Shown here: piece after piece, positions 25,201-35,671 of the stretch
Layout of the letters: every line of letters begins with the position of its first letter
How positions within the stretch are numbered: position 1 is the first letter of the stretch
Assembly: GCF_009389715.1 (NCBI RefSeq)
Contig: NC_052409.1
Coordinates: forward strand, 5,197,775-5,261,774
Source: Phoenix dactylifera
Taxonomy: Eukaryota > Streptophyta > Magnoliopsida > Arecales > Arecaceae
DNA: 64,000 bases
Direction: 5' to 3'
The notes under the pieces: model-generated
Told to the model about the DNA's origin: nothing
Database searches by the model: none
What the model saw: only the letters and a program-made list of their open reading frames with translations
Position numbers and translations under genes: made by a program

Positions 25201-26345
25201 CAAACATTTGGGAAAAATCTAACTAAAAACAACAAATATTTTTCATATCAAAGGTAAAATTTTAGCTAAATGTCACATTTTTTAGCCTAATAATGCTAAT
25301 ATGCGACAACATCAGCAAATAATTTGATCGAGGGTTAGGTTTTTCTTTTTAATTATTTGATCCATACCTGGCAAAGAACATCCGTGGTGCTCTGACCACC
25401 CCCTTCCGCCAATAGCTTGACCCGGAACTTCTGCACCCCATTCTTCACGTCCTGCTGGGTATCCGCCTTCGGCACGGCCCTGACAATGTTCCCCACACTC
25501 CCTCCCTGGTCCTTCCTAGCCGAAGGGAAGTTAATGGACCTCCCATAGTCATCAAATAACGCTGTGGAAGACCCGGTAGCCGCCGTTCCCCGAGCACCGT
25601 ACGACTCCACCCTACCCCCATCATAGGCGTATACACCCTCACCAAGCAAATCATTCAGCGAATCACCCCGATCATACCGCAGCCCACTCTCCGGCTTCCT
25701 CTCATAGAAATCTTGATCAAAACCCGAACCACTCCGACCAGAGCCCGCGGCCACGCCAGCGCCATACCTCCCAGAATTCTCACTAAAATACCCACCACCA
25801 TGCTCGAATCTAGCAGCAGAACTCTCGTAAGGGTTATCATATGGAGGGAAAGGAGCGGAAAAGGACGAACTTTGGTTGGGTGGAGGACTGGGATTGGGAT
25901 TAGGGTTCATCGGCGGGGCATAATTCCCGGCCGGCTGCTGGGAGTCATACTGGTAACAAGGAAGCGAAGAGGGCTGCTGGAGGTGGGGCAACGGCGCCGA
26001 CGACGACTGCTCCGGCGGGTAGGGCGAGGGATTGTAGGGCTGGTAGGGGGTGAATTGGGGATTTTGGGACGGCGATTGGGATTGGGACTGGCTGTAGGAG
26101 GGGGCAGAAGGGGGGAGATTGAGGACGGGGTCGGGATTCTGGGAGTAGGGAGGGTAGGACGAGGAAAAGGCCGGGAATTCTGGGGAGGAGTAATGGGAAT
26201 ACGGCGGGGCGGAGGCGTAGGTTGGTTGGATCGGATTGGAGGGTGGAAACTCACTAGGGTTAGGGTGAGGGCTAGGGTTTGGGACCGATGGAGGAGGATA
26301 CCGGTTGGGGTAGTACGCCGAGCCGCAATCGCCGCCTTGCTGCAT
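10278..26345 (-). CDS. FREE1: FREE1/FYVE1, FYVE-domain ESCRT component (10 exons)
   Basis: Plant-specific endosomal sorting protein. It binds PI3P through its FYVE domain, ubiquitin, and ESCRT-I VPS23 through PSAP-type motifs, and is needed for multivesicular body formation and vacuolar sorting. Coding exons: 26345-25368, 17441-17355, 17236-17105, 15880-15731, 12880-12815, 12716-12606, 10988-10896, 10664-10631, 10539-10466, 10355-10278. All junctions are GT-AG and keep frame, giving 600 aa (Arabidopsis has about 600). Start MQQGGDCGS matches the family's MQQG; an in-frame ATG 20 codons upstream has no support. Residues 1-270 are Pro/Tyr/Ser-rich and disordered, with PSAP at 79-82. Residues 450-510 form the FYVE domain with RRHHCR and paired CxxC. 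The C-terminus has CPTC and CGVC pairs and ends FLVSAH. Intron 1 (7.9 kb) holds a LINE. Confidence 0.96.
10989..12605 (-). other. FREE1 intron 6
   Basis: 1.6 kb AT-rich intron between the FYVE exon and the SHEDLARQLQ exon. Nothing recognisable was found in it. Confidence 0.7.
12881..15730 (-). other. FREE1 intron 4
   Basis: 2.85 kb AT-rich intron. The only notable content is a homopolymer block, a run of C then A on the plus strand at about 14367-14394. No transposon was recognised. Confidence 0.65.
18138..22283 (-). CDS. LINE-2 ORF2: endonuclease-reverse transcriptase-RNase H, intact
   Basis: 1381 uninterrupted residues. Domain order: apurinic-type endonuclease (WNCRG near 6, YETRL near 37, GDFNCILEE near 135, SDHCPLLF near 225); reverse transcriptase (RAPGPDGFPP, LIPKR, MERAYDRIRW, LRQGCPLSPYLF, catalytic FADD near 690); a Cys/His region (CGICGVAETVDHALFRC); and a C-terminal RNase H with its acidic residues visible (FDGSV, AELSAAW, EGDSATV, EANGAADWVA). 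These domains nick target DNA, copy LINE RNA and remove the RNA strand. The start ATG (22283-22281) overlaps the ORF1 stop as ATGA. Every catalytic motif I can check is present, so ORF2 is potentially functional although the element lacks a whole ORF1. Confidence 0.92.
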   Translation of the reverse strand: MRILAWNCRGAAKPSFMSSFRRLVQIHSPEICLLYETRLSGRGLSRVLRRLEVDWESYAVDSQGLSGGIVALWKRGVATIDVFHNCSQQVIMIISEPNAAPWVLCGVYASTNHRTRRVLWDELTHLTALGLPTAMVGDFNCILEESEKRGGRAFTDSVDRREFRDFLSRNGLVDLGFSGPRFTWCNNQSGRARVWERLDRAVASTDWLIRFPSYRVGHLSRIASDHCPLLFSTVSGSSHQSPFRFEKVWLSFPQSWDIVRGAWGLPVHGDAMQRVSRKLELTKRRLRRWNREVVGDIFRKLEDAEAAIADLQSREDQVGVLPVANMVSLRGLLATHHSILRQHEIFWRQKSRIQWVREGDRNTSFFHRSTVIRRQRNTIRSLRDERGHWVDDDSAISHILLEFFRSRWTEDSESDVVGLLSRAESQIRVAANALLVRPVTEGEVREAVWALGEDRAPGPDGFPPFFFRRYWSIVRFAVVEAVLCFFSRSGMPDDWKATFVTLIPKRTDASEPSHFRPISLCTTLYKVVARILMDRMKPFLSGIICQEQGAFVGGRSIFDNVMVAQEMMWDLRRAPKRRSLMAIKLDMERAYDRIRWSFLRRALECLGFHETWIGWVMGCVRSPRFSILINGSPSPFFSSTMGLRQGCPLSPYLFIICSDVLSRSLRAACAAGELEAYVPALGAQPISHLLFADDCLLLTRARVADALAIRRALAAYCHASGQRVNAQKSSISFSPSSPPGVRREIRRILEMPEQDGTWTYLGVPITGRRLRVSECSGMVQRVQSRLEGWRAASLSMMGRVLLIRSVLGSMPIYLMTSTVVPRSVLLKIERLFRGFLWGSLGGGRGVHLVAWESICLPLREGGLGVLSLRERRELLLARHASRFILEPQGFWSRIMTARYGGVGQEGGVRGGRGCSFLWREIARYVPMVSDHTRWLIGDGRSIDVTRDSWVDGLPLCRWPTTVSVEAGEGLQVCDLMTPGEAGWDEIRLARLFGEHLAERVRSLPLPQSGGPDVRVWSSSTSPRVRMSVLSRILRREYDPGPDCAWIWRLGLLPRVALFLWKGVWDRLPTRAVLGGRGLRIPLECGICGVAETVDHALFRCSRARDTWRLAGVPQPVWICRDQFLQAMRQGSESPALHQEVTRVSCTAYQIWLARNARIFGERCMSPRFVVESARSQAAEMCHASTTGGTLTARDIWGPHPASAVSHTVFFTWEPPPPSFLKVNFDGSVLDGGTRGGAGFVIRDPFARVVAAGGSHLFDTSVPSAELSAAWAGLRHARCVLQARSIILEGDSATVISWIREGPRGDGSDHPLLRDIWTMARDGGAFQAKHIYREANGAADWVAAFVARHSGDTLWTGDGELPLALRDILLFDFIGCIRTRQV
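22280..23563 (-). pseudogene. LINE-2 ORF1 remnant, 5'-truncated and frameshifted
   Basis: Begins mid-domain at VSIDASEPLLPGIRIL, keeps the CX2CX4HX4C knuckle (CVRCGRIGHLEPGC, 23456-23415) and the Pro-rich linker. That frame ends at 22716. The rest of the ORF1 tail, down to the TGA at 22282-22280, is in another frame open from about 22933. One shift therefore lies in the GC-rich overlap 22716-22933. Truncated and shifted, it cannot give a normal ORF1 protein. Confidence 0.8.
23722..23790. repeat. Short tandem duplication in FREE1 intron 1
   Basis: AGACATGGTGCAGTCTG-TCACACACATTCA occurs twice in tandem with a 41-bp period and a single internal difference. Confidence 0.8.
23899..24195. repeat. 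Tandem repeat of about 125 bp, 2.5 copies, in FREE1 intron 1
   Basis: The block GGCTATGAGAGTC...TTAACTTACTAAAACCC...GTCATGCTGTAAATGAAG...TCAGGCCCTTTTTTGACTT is repeated. GTCATGCTG falls at 23951 and 24076, an offset of 125. A third, partial unit runs to about 24195. The first unit lacks an internal segment of about 18 bp. Near-identity suggests a recent duplication. Confidence 0.85.
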
Positions 26346-26620
26346 CTCCGCTAGCCGGTGATCGTCGGATCGAAGCCGGTGATGGTGAAGACGAGGAGGA
26401 TCCAAGGAGAGGAAGGAGGAGAAGACGCAGAGCGATCTAGGGTTAGGGTCTGGTGGATCCGAGAGGGAGAAGGTAGTTAACTGCGAATAGGAGTTCTTCG
26501 TCGCCTTCTTCGTGGGAGTACTCGCATCGATTAGCGTTCGCTTTCAATTAATCGAGTTCACTCCGTTTCTTCCTTACAACGGCACCGTCCTGAGTCATTT
26601 GCTCTTGAGGGATAGAATAA
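26346..26620 (-). promoter_or_regulatory. FREE1 5' leader with telo-box
   Basis: GA/TC-rich leader upstream of the FREE1 ATG. The minus strand carries CCCTAACCCTA (plus 26438-26448), a telo-box-like motif about 93 bp upstream of the start codon. Such motifs are common near starts of broadly expressed plant genes. The transcription start is not determined. Confidence 0.45.
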
Positions 26621-27991
26621 GATAAGATGGTCCTTTTGATCTCGCCGTAGATCTTTCTAGATGCGCTGATCGATCGGCGAGGATCGTGAGTTTCTTAGGG
26701 AATCTACTCCGCGGGAGTGATGGACCAGACATCGAAAACGTGTGGATTTGTGCAAGCTATCCCGGCCGGGATGGGAGTGATGCTTTCGGTCTAACCGTCG
26801 GCCCCAATGGGATTTGTAGTGGGCCTAACATGTTGGGCTTCTTAACAGACTCGTAGGTCAGTGCTTGGGTTTTGTGCTGGGCCCATTCTTTGTAAGGTAA
26901 CAAACCTAAAATCTATATTTTTTTAGATAAATATTTTCAGCTAATATTTAGATAAAATAATAATTTACTCACAATCGAATTTGTTGTCTATGTTTTTTTG
27001 AATTACTGCTTTCTTTCTCAAGTAAGTTTTTAAGATCTATTCATATTTTCTATAACAACCTTTATTATATAAATATTATATTATATATCATAATATATTA
27101 TATAATAATAATAACATATTATGATATGACAATGTGAATAATGATATTATATTATATTATTAATAATGATAGAATATATATTATCTTACTGTTATATTAT
27201 TATTATAGAGTTGGGATTATTTTTGGAATAAACTAAAAAAATATTTTTTCGACTGATAGAAAAATAACTTACTCACTTCTTATGTTGGCAAGATTTTTTT
27301 TATTTTATGGACAAATATTATTTGTGGGAAAATAACTTACCATCTATAGAAGCACAAGAATTTGGGTTAGTTGGTCAATGGATTAGTGACCAATTGATCG
27401 GCTTTCCCATGATATATACCTACCAAAGAACGGGAATGTTAATGAAGATTAATGTCCTAGCTATATATTAACACAATAATTTAGTCCGATAACTCAATCA
27501 AAATAAAATAAAATAAAAAAATTTACATGTAAATGAAGGTATTGATCCATCTCCTCATTTTGCTTCTCCCAAAGGCCGGGGTTGGAGTCCACTAAGAGAT
27601 AATGATCTAAAGAATTATTGAAACTTGGAGTCAAGATTTGCTGAGACCTTTCTTTCGGGTTAAAAAATTGATTCAATTCTCGATAAGGAATCTGTTGTTG
27701 TAGAAGAATGGAAACCGATCTTGAGCGGCCTTTAAATGCTGCATAGTTGAAGAGCAAAATTCTGGAAAAAAAAATGAATAGGAGACAGAGAGCAAGCGGG
27801 GCCATGGCATAGTCGAACTTATTTATAATTTTCGATTTATTCTGCGAAGCAGCGATAAAAAGATCGTTTTATGGTACTTAATTTTACCATTCCGTATAGA
27901 ATCTTCTCTTCATTCTTTGAAGAAGTGGCAAAAGAATTATCTTTTGTTAATACCTGACTCTAGCCTTCCGTTATAAAAATGGTGGAGAATG
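26621..27991. other. Intergenic, strongly AT-rich
   Basis: Contains a simple AT-rich stretch (about 27060-27210). A 103-codon open frame at 27494-27805 (-) matches no family I recognise. No gene is called. Confidence 0.5.
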
Positions 27992-28575
27992 TTTTTTTTT
28001 TTTTTTCTATAACAGATGACTTATATATTTTTAGTGTGAATACATCTTAAAAAAAATAAAATACAGTAAGTCTCGGAATGTTCTAAGCAACTTTCTCTCC
28101 CCAACCCACAAGGCCCTCTGAGTAGTCACCACATACGAGGCCACTCAATCTGCAGTTCCATTAGCTTCTCTAAACACATGTTTGGTCTGAAAAACAATAT
28201 CTTCACTTACCATAGTCCAAATATTTCGAAGCAAAGAGTAGCACCCACCCATGCTATTGGTGCCTCTCTAGATCCAGCCAATCATTATAGCCAACTCACC
28301 CTCGAGCAGGACTGCGTTGGCCTGCAAAATGTGTCGGGCTTGACACAGACCCGCCCAAACCTCCCTCAGTTCCGCCTCCAAAACAAATATATCAAAAATC
28401 TAGCACCCACCAGCAACTACCACCCTAAAGTCTGGATTTTTGATGACAAAACCTATGCCACCCCTCCTGCCACCGTTTAGCACGCATTCATCAAAGTTGA
28501 CCTTAAGGACACTCGGAGATGGGGGCTCCTAAGCAAAAAACATTGTCCGTAATGCTACAAAAGTAGATGTAGAGC
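27992..28575 (-). mobile_element. 5'-truncated LINE tail (RNase H end), decayed
   Basis: A T15 run at 27992-28006 (plus) is the poly-A tail. The minus-strand translation then follows the RNase H end of the FREE1-intron LINE: PPSPSVLKVNFDE, GGIGFVIKNPDFRVVVAGG, AELREVWAGLCQARHILQA, KHVFREANGTADWVASYV. Stops and frame breaks interrupt it. Only the last 0.55 kb was inserted or kept. It resembles the 18-23 kb LINE more than the 3-9 kb one. Confidence 0.88.
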
Positions 28576-31500
28576 TATTTCAAAAAACAACATAAGCAAC
28601 TAATAAGAGACCATCATGATTTGAATACTTTAAAAAATAAAATGGCTAAAAATATTTCTGGAAACACAAATGAGTCTCAATGAAGTTCAAAAGAAGAGGT
28701 ATCTCATTAAAGTCTTCCCATAAGATAATTACATGGGAGCGAGCATCCTCGGTGATGTGAATTTATACTGATCTTTATGATGCTCTCCTTCTCAGCGAAA
28801 TTGATAAACCAGCACGCTCGCTCTGCACATGGAAACACTGCACTGTCTCTGGGACCGGATTTGTTTAAATTAACTCGTCGGTCCATTTCATACAAAATTT
28901 GAGCCAACTTTAGAAAATTCTCATCTAAGATTTAGAAACCTCGATGTCAGATGGGCGACGACCTAGCAAGGTTGACATAGACATGTTCTTAGATGACTTG
29001 TACGATGTCAAACACAACCAACTAAAAATGGTAAGTAAATTGATACACGAATTTGGTGGGCGAGCATGCCAGATGCCAAGAACGGAAATTGCAATCTTGG
29101 CTATCAGGACAAGCTCTGATCCATGCTGGGCTTATAATGCAACTAATTTTATAGCCAAAGTCCACTCCACTGCGTCAGGTGAAACTGGAATTCTGAGCAA
29201 GCACCCATTATTATGGTGGCATTCATGGTAATCAAAAAAGAGGTCAGTCTCGGAACAGACTTCATATGATGATTGGTTACAAATTAGATATACATCTTCT
29301 ACGTTTTCTTTGGATTGTCTAGCTCAGACATATCAGTCACCCATCAAGATGCCAGATATTTCCACATCTAAAAACCCTGTTATTGAGAATATGTATCATT
29401 AACATGGATACCAACCATCTGGTTTTATGAACAAAATACTGAGACAATTTATTGAAACATGAGTATCAACTAAGAAAATAAAATGCAAGGTACCAGCTGG
29501 CCTACTGGTTATGTCCATTGGTGGTAGTATCAGAGACAGAGAATCAGCTCCCGGTTTTAAGATGGCTAGCACAGGCAGCACGAAGTCACAAACATACTGA
29601 AAATATGATCTCAGGGATACTGGTTTTTGATCTACTTAGCACTAATCACATTTGCATCAGAGATAAAAACATTTACCATAGTCACAATGCGGAAAAGGAA
29701 AAATGCATACAGCAAAAAAGGAATGATGACGAGCTCCAGATTCCACATATCATGACATATTATTCTACATGTTTGTTAGTTGAGAAGGAGCTAGGAGAAA
29801 AGGGGAGTACATTATCTTGAGCCGGACATTTTTATAAGCATCAGTTAACTGAGAAGATGATTCCGCTGAACAAACTTACACGAACATAAAATTACTTGGC
29901 TAAAGACTATAAACAAGCGCAGGAGATATGTATCGAAGGAACCGATGGTAAAGGTTGTGACGTAGCTAGTCATGTGGCAGCTTTGGATAGATATGGCACA
30001 GAAAAAGAACAATTCTTTGTTCTCACATTCTTGATAGGTCCTGAAATACAAAAATCAATACAAGAGATGACCAACCAATTAAGTAAATGGGAAGGCCTGA
30101 AATTTCTTCTCGAAAAAAATAATAGATTGAAAATCTATAATTAAAAATGGAACAAAACGTCTAGTATATTATTTCACACACGCGTGCCCAGAGATCCAAT
30201 TATTCCATGTAAAAAAGAAAAAAAAATGGAACACTACTACTAGGAAGCTTAAATGACTATAGAGAGGATTGTGGATAAATGTATAAGAGCGAGATATTGG
30301 ATGAATGCAACAAAGAAGTAACTACTTCCAATCATGATATGATGTGAAAGCATTGATCCTATGTGATTGCCCACCTTATCTATGTGAAGGCTAGTGCACA
30401 GCTATGCAGTCGTCATGAAGGATATAGCACAAGTCCTAGGTGCAGCGTGGTTGTTTACAGCAGTGGCCATAGAATTTGCCATCTCAAATATCACAGTATG
30501 TTTACAAGGAAAAATCACGAACTGTGGTGAGCAGAGACGAAACTTCAAGTTGTGGGAAGAACTTTTAAGTTGTGGACCACGTAAAACAGAGCTTTTGTGA
30601 TTTCCCTTTGCTTAACATAAGCTTAGTCCACAAGAGGACGACTTCTTCTGTGCAGCAGATTCATTGCTACAAACGAAAACAAAATCATTGTTGGACACTG
30701 AAGTAATATATAGTCATATAGGGCAGTCAAACAACAGACCAAATAAGATAGAGCTTTTCTAATCATGGCTATTGCATGGCAAATTTTTACTCTTCAGACA
30801 TCAGAGCAGCCAGAAAATCTCTACAACGTAAAGCACTAGTCCATGACTAATTACAAGACTTTCTCATGGAATGCACCCAGGTAAGGCAATGTAGAAAGAA
30901 GAGAGGACAGTTTTCAAGTAGTGGGCAAGCATGCAGACACAATAAGGATGGTAGGACCATGTGGGGTTGCAAGAATATTAAGAGATGTAAAAAATCTTGC
31001 ATGGCACTAAAAATTGAGGAAGAAATGCAAGCATTTAGTCCTAGAGAATTACCCAAGCACATGAAAAAGAGAAGGGAAAGGTTACAGCGAAGAATTTAGA
31101 TGAGTTTGCACTGTGCAGAGCAACATAAAATCGGTGGCATACAATAAAGTTAAAGCACTGACTCTTCACCATATGAATTATGATAAGATAAATTGCATCT
31201 GTTGATTGATTTTATAATTGATTGTAACATTCATAGATTAAAATAATGTGATTTTTATTTTTCATTTCTGAGAAATATGGTGGGATTGTTGCCTGCCTGC
31301 CATTTGAATTTGGAACTTAATACCACTAGTGCAGGTGCTAAGGGAATGTGTGTCAATTAGCAGATCCAAGGCCCGTTAGCAAAAATAATTGCCATTATTC
31401 GTGGCGACCTCTTAGATTTATCAGTGGTCAGATTCTTGTCTAATTAATCTGTCTCCTACATACAGCTGGTCCTAAAGAGTCTGAAAAACAGGTGTTCAAA

Positions 31501-32103
31501 AAAAAGAACTACAATATTTATCTCTTTCCCATGCACGTCTTGACCCCTTCACTTGAGAAAAACTATTTTTCTATTTTGTTGATATCCTTCCACATGATCT
31601 TTTACTAAGAATTTTCAAGTTTCCTTTTTCTAATTAGAATTCTTATATATTTACAACTCTTTTAAATTATAATTAATCTTTTATAATTAGAAAGAAACTG
31701 AAAACCGAAAAGACATAAATATGCAGGACCTCGCCAAATGGTATCCTCGGAATACAGGATGCAATGGAGCCAGGGACTCAAGGTTCTAGGTTCTAATAAC
31801 ATGACAAGATTGATTACCTGAACCAACGTTTTCAGTAGAAGAGAACATCCTATCATGTTTTTGATGCATCTAGAAAAGAAAGTAGATTGACCAGGACAAA
31901 AATGTTCGCACGGCAGGCAACCCATATGCGAGCAGTATTGCAGGACAGGCGGTTTCTGAGATACAAACTAATGCACCACAAGGAGAAATTGAACCAAAGA
32001 GCTGCAAACAGAAGCAGTGCAAACAACACAATGACCCACACTGTGATCAAGCAATCCATTCACAGCTCCATGATGTCCCCCCTCTCTCCCTCTCAATCCA
32101 GGA

Positions 32104-32156
<53 letters not shown>

Positions 32157-32213
32157 AGTAATCCATTCACAGCTTCATGCTGTCACCCCTCTTTCCCTCT
32201 CAATCCAGAAGAA

Positions 32214-32247
<34 letters not shown>

Positions 32248-34440
32248 CACCTTGTTTGGATGTTTAGTGATGAAGACCCAACCTTGATTCGGTGGAATTT
32301 GATCCAAGCCCAACCTTTATTGATGCAACCGGCAGTCAATGGTTAAGAAACTTTGGTCAGGTCAACAATGGACATAAGAACAGTCCCAGGTATTGTCTTA
32401 TATGGTGGAACATTTTATTATTATTTTTTTATCCCCGTGCTATTATCTGACATCTAGCAAAAACAATATCCAAGTTCCCCATGTATTGCTATGCCCCTTT
32501 TATGGGAATTTCGCATCCAAGGGATTCATTTCCATGTCTATATTAACCACCAAACACAGGAATAGGCTGAAATGAGAATCTGATACCCAGATTGTAATTC
32601 CAACAAATCAGACATGGAGTGTCCTTGATCTTCAGAGGCACAACAAATTAATGGCTCAAGAGGGCTATAGCACCAAGGCAAATAGTAAAATTTAATTCTA
32701 TTGAAGATAATGGTGCAAATGATGATTAAAAACAACATATTGCGGGTAAATAATAAGGAAATTTTTATGGAAATAAACTACTCACAAGTAAACTATAATC
32801 ATATAACCCAATGGGCATCCCTGAGAAAGATTCATCACCGTCTAGAGATCCAGTCCGCAGCTTGACAGCATAGAACAGTATTCTGCTTCACATTGTATGA
32901 TACGAGGAAAGGGATCTGAATGGCATGGTCTTACAGCAGATTAGCATGACAGGCCGGTCAGACATTAACATGGTGGTCTTCCTAGCAAGAAAGCACCATC
33001 TGACTCTTTTGTTAGTATGAGAAGTAAATCCAGTAAGCTTCTTTTTTTTTTTTTTTTGGTACATCGGCTACTCATATTGCTCTTGCGTGAGTACAGCTAG
33101 CAGCATCATTAGCAATAAGGCTACACAAAACAGAGGGAATAGAAGCCTACTGGGTCCAAAGAAATCCTCCCGAATGATAAGTTGGCTTTGGCTATGGCTA
33201 AACATTAATTGACAGCCAATAAACAATTCAGCAACAACTTAGCACAAATTTAATACATCTTTGTAGGAATTCAAAAACCTTGCTGTATAAACTTTATATT
33301 TGCACTTTCCCTTTTAACTTACTAAAATCTATTATATTAGAAAAATGCCATCAAACTTAAGATAAGAGTTTGAACAGATAAAACATGGTTGTGTTTTTCT
33401 ATAATGTGGAAATTACTATCATAACGATGCATATTACATTATAAATGGGAACATTCTAATCACTAAGTTAATCACTCCACTACTATAATATTCTTTTATG
33501 ACAAAAGCAAAGGTATTGGAGGAAAAATTCAATAAATCAGCAATTTTTAACTAAATTCTAGAGTTGTTGATTCCCCAACAATGAATCCGAACCAAAATCA
33601 AATCTGATCAATAAACCAAGGATCCAAAACCAATTAGCTTAATGGGTTCAGGTTTGGATTTTGTCACAACTTAAAAGCAACCTGTTCAGAGCTCTACTCA
33701 GTCCCATCTTCAACCATGCATAATTATTAAGCTATGTGCGCTATTATAACAAGTTTGTATTATGATTAAAATATACATAGTGAAATAAAAAAAATCAAGA
33801 AAAACAATAATTTTCAAACTATACGTTAGACCTACTAAATATCCGAGTACAATGAACCAAAAATTGGATCTAATAACTAATGTTTAAATCTAAAACAATT
33901 AGATTATCAAGTTAATTTGGATACATATTTTGCTGGACTGACAAATTCAACCTGTTCAAACCTCTACTTAATCCTATCTAAGCCTTAAGTCCTGAATAGC
34001 TGTGATTCCTAAGTACAAGGCTTGGTCCATGTAACCATCCTAATGTTTCTTTTCTCTCTCCACTATAACTTTGCAACCGGTAAAGCTCAGAAACACAGAA
34101 TACAAAGTTAAACTCCTTTTCCTAAATGGATGATAGGTTTATCAAGTAACTGAAAGGCATAATAAAATGACCACGTGATGCCAAGTGTTAGCAGCCCTTT
34201 GCCTTTTTCTTTTTTTCTGGTTGAATCTCAGAAGCCTTCTTTGAATCCTCTCCTTCACTTACGACGCTAGCAACCCAATGGCATCTAAAATGGTCAATCC
34301 TTCATCAGATCTTTTAAAAACGTAGTAGTATTCATCAAAGCTCAAATTTTCCAATGAGCACAATCTGACTCTGCAACTCATGATCTTAGAAGCTAATAGT
34401 ATAATATGTCAACTAAAACAGAAGATTAAACCTTAGGTCT
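28576..34440. other. Intergenic between FREE1 and MED4
   Basis: 5.9 kb AT-rich stretch. Short open frames (such as 28944-29231 + and 30394-30600 +) have no recognisable homology. A T-run at 33041-33058 followed by less AT-rich sequence could be the 3' tail of another retrocopy. Simple repeats at 32053-32245 are listed separately. Confidence 0.45.
32053..32245. repeat. Tandem duplication containing two (CT)n tracts
   Basis: A 107-bp unit beginning AATCCATTCACAGCT is present at 32053 and 32160. Each copy ends in a (CT)n microsatellite (32106-32153 and 32215-32245). Confidence 0.85.
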
Positions 34441-34445
34441 AATCC

Positions 34446-34670
34446 TTCTTCTCCTTCTTCTTCCTCTTCTCCATCTTCTTCTTCTTCTTTGTCACCTTCT
34501 TCTTCTTCATCACCTTCTTCTCCTTCTTTTTCTTCTTCCTCTCCTCCTCCTCCTCTTCTTCTTCTTCTCCTTTTTCTTCTTCTCCTTCTCTTTAACCTTT
34601 CTTCTTTGTCACCTTCTTCTTCTTCTCTTTACCCTGTCTCCTTCTTTTCTTTCTTCAATTCATCACCTGC
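34446..34670. repeat. (CTT)n-rich low-complexity tract
   Basis: Imperfect CTT/CTC triplet array. It makes a spurious serine-rich open frame on the plus strand. Confidence 0.85.
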
Positions 34671-34689
34671 CTATTTCTATGATGATTTC

Positions 34690-35671
34690 TAAATATACAT
34701 AATCACATTACATTGCATCCATTCCAAGTTCCTGCACACAAATCTTCCCCCCAAGTATCTACACATTGCATAATTAATGACACATATGGAACATGAACTA
34801 TACCTCTCTCAGCCACCAAAGAAGGAAAAGATAATACATCATGTCATAAGAGATGTTTTGAAATAATATCTCAATTCAAAAGTTCCTGTGCTTTCATGAT
34901 TCTAATCCATCAATTTAACTAATTTTTAGTGAACTCACAGTGAAACTTTCAGTATATTGGTTGCAACCAGCCATCTATTTTACCAGATTCCTTCTTGATC
35001 TCAACCCTCCATCTACTTCATTTTCAAGTTGGTCCAGAGCTTACTTCAAATGTTACTGTTTGCCGCTGACAATATCCTTAATCATTAGTAGGCATCACAA
35101 CTTCCATTTCTCTTCATTCACAATAGGGGATTGTGTCACAGGCTAACCTAGCAAGACAATCCACCCAGCTAAAATAAAGCATGGTACTAGCAAGCTAAAG
35201 AAATACAAAAACTTATTAATCCTAGCAATCACATTGTTATTAGCTAACTGACATTTTTTTAACCTTCTTCGGCATAGTTTCTAGAAGCAAAGGTGCAGAC
35301 AGCAAATGGTGAAATCTTAATCAGATAAATACGTGTTAATTTGATTCTTCTCAGATCATGCCAAACCAAAATTGCTGCATTACCTTGCCAATCATATATT
35401 CAGAAATAGCATTGATGAAATGACATATGATAGCTTTAAAATTGAAAGACAATCAGATCTCATGCCATTTTCGGAAATAAGGAATTTGATATATAAAGCA
35501 TATGATGGTTCTAATCAATTTGACAACCTCAGACAAAGATAAAAGCCTAAAATCCAGATCATAAGGTTGAAGAACAGCATTCAACATAGTCAGAAAACAC
35601 TTGTAACTAAAGTTCAAATAAAAAACAACATGTTAGCATGATTCTTTCAAAACCAAAGCTTACCCAAATGA
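34690..35671 (-). other. MED4 3' flank
   Basis: AT-rich sequence downstream of the MED4 stop at 35672. It presumably includes the 3' UTR; no clear poly(A) signal or other gene was identified. Confidence 0.4.

Larger units (their letters stand above)
17442..25367 (-). other. FREE1 intron 1 carrying a LINE and tandem repeats
   Basis: 7.9 kb intron between the N-terminal disordered exon (donor CAG/GTATGG at 25367) and the IGLDGIRMLD exon (acceptor TTTCAG before 17441). About 5.5 kb of it is the same-sense LINE at 18099-23563. The rest is AT-rich, with local tandem repeats at 23722-23790 and 23899-24195. Without the LINE the intron would be about 2.4 kb. Confidence 0.85.

Noticed and set aside
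25907-26354. Open frames antisense or out of frame over FREE1 exon 1
   Set aside because: Produced by the low-complexity Pro/Ser codons of exon 1; the FREE1 frame is confirmed by spliced exons.
28944-29231. 95-codon plus-strand frame between FREE1 and MED4
   Set aside because: No homology recognised and no supporting exon nearby.
32106-32153. Repeat array considered as a CRISPR-like or satellite array
   Set aside because: Simple (CT)n microsatellites within a two-copy duplication; no spacers, and a plant nuclear context.
34489-34692. Serine-rich plus-strand frame
   Set aside because: Translation of a CTT/CTC simple repeat.
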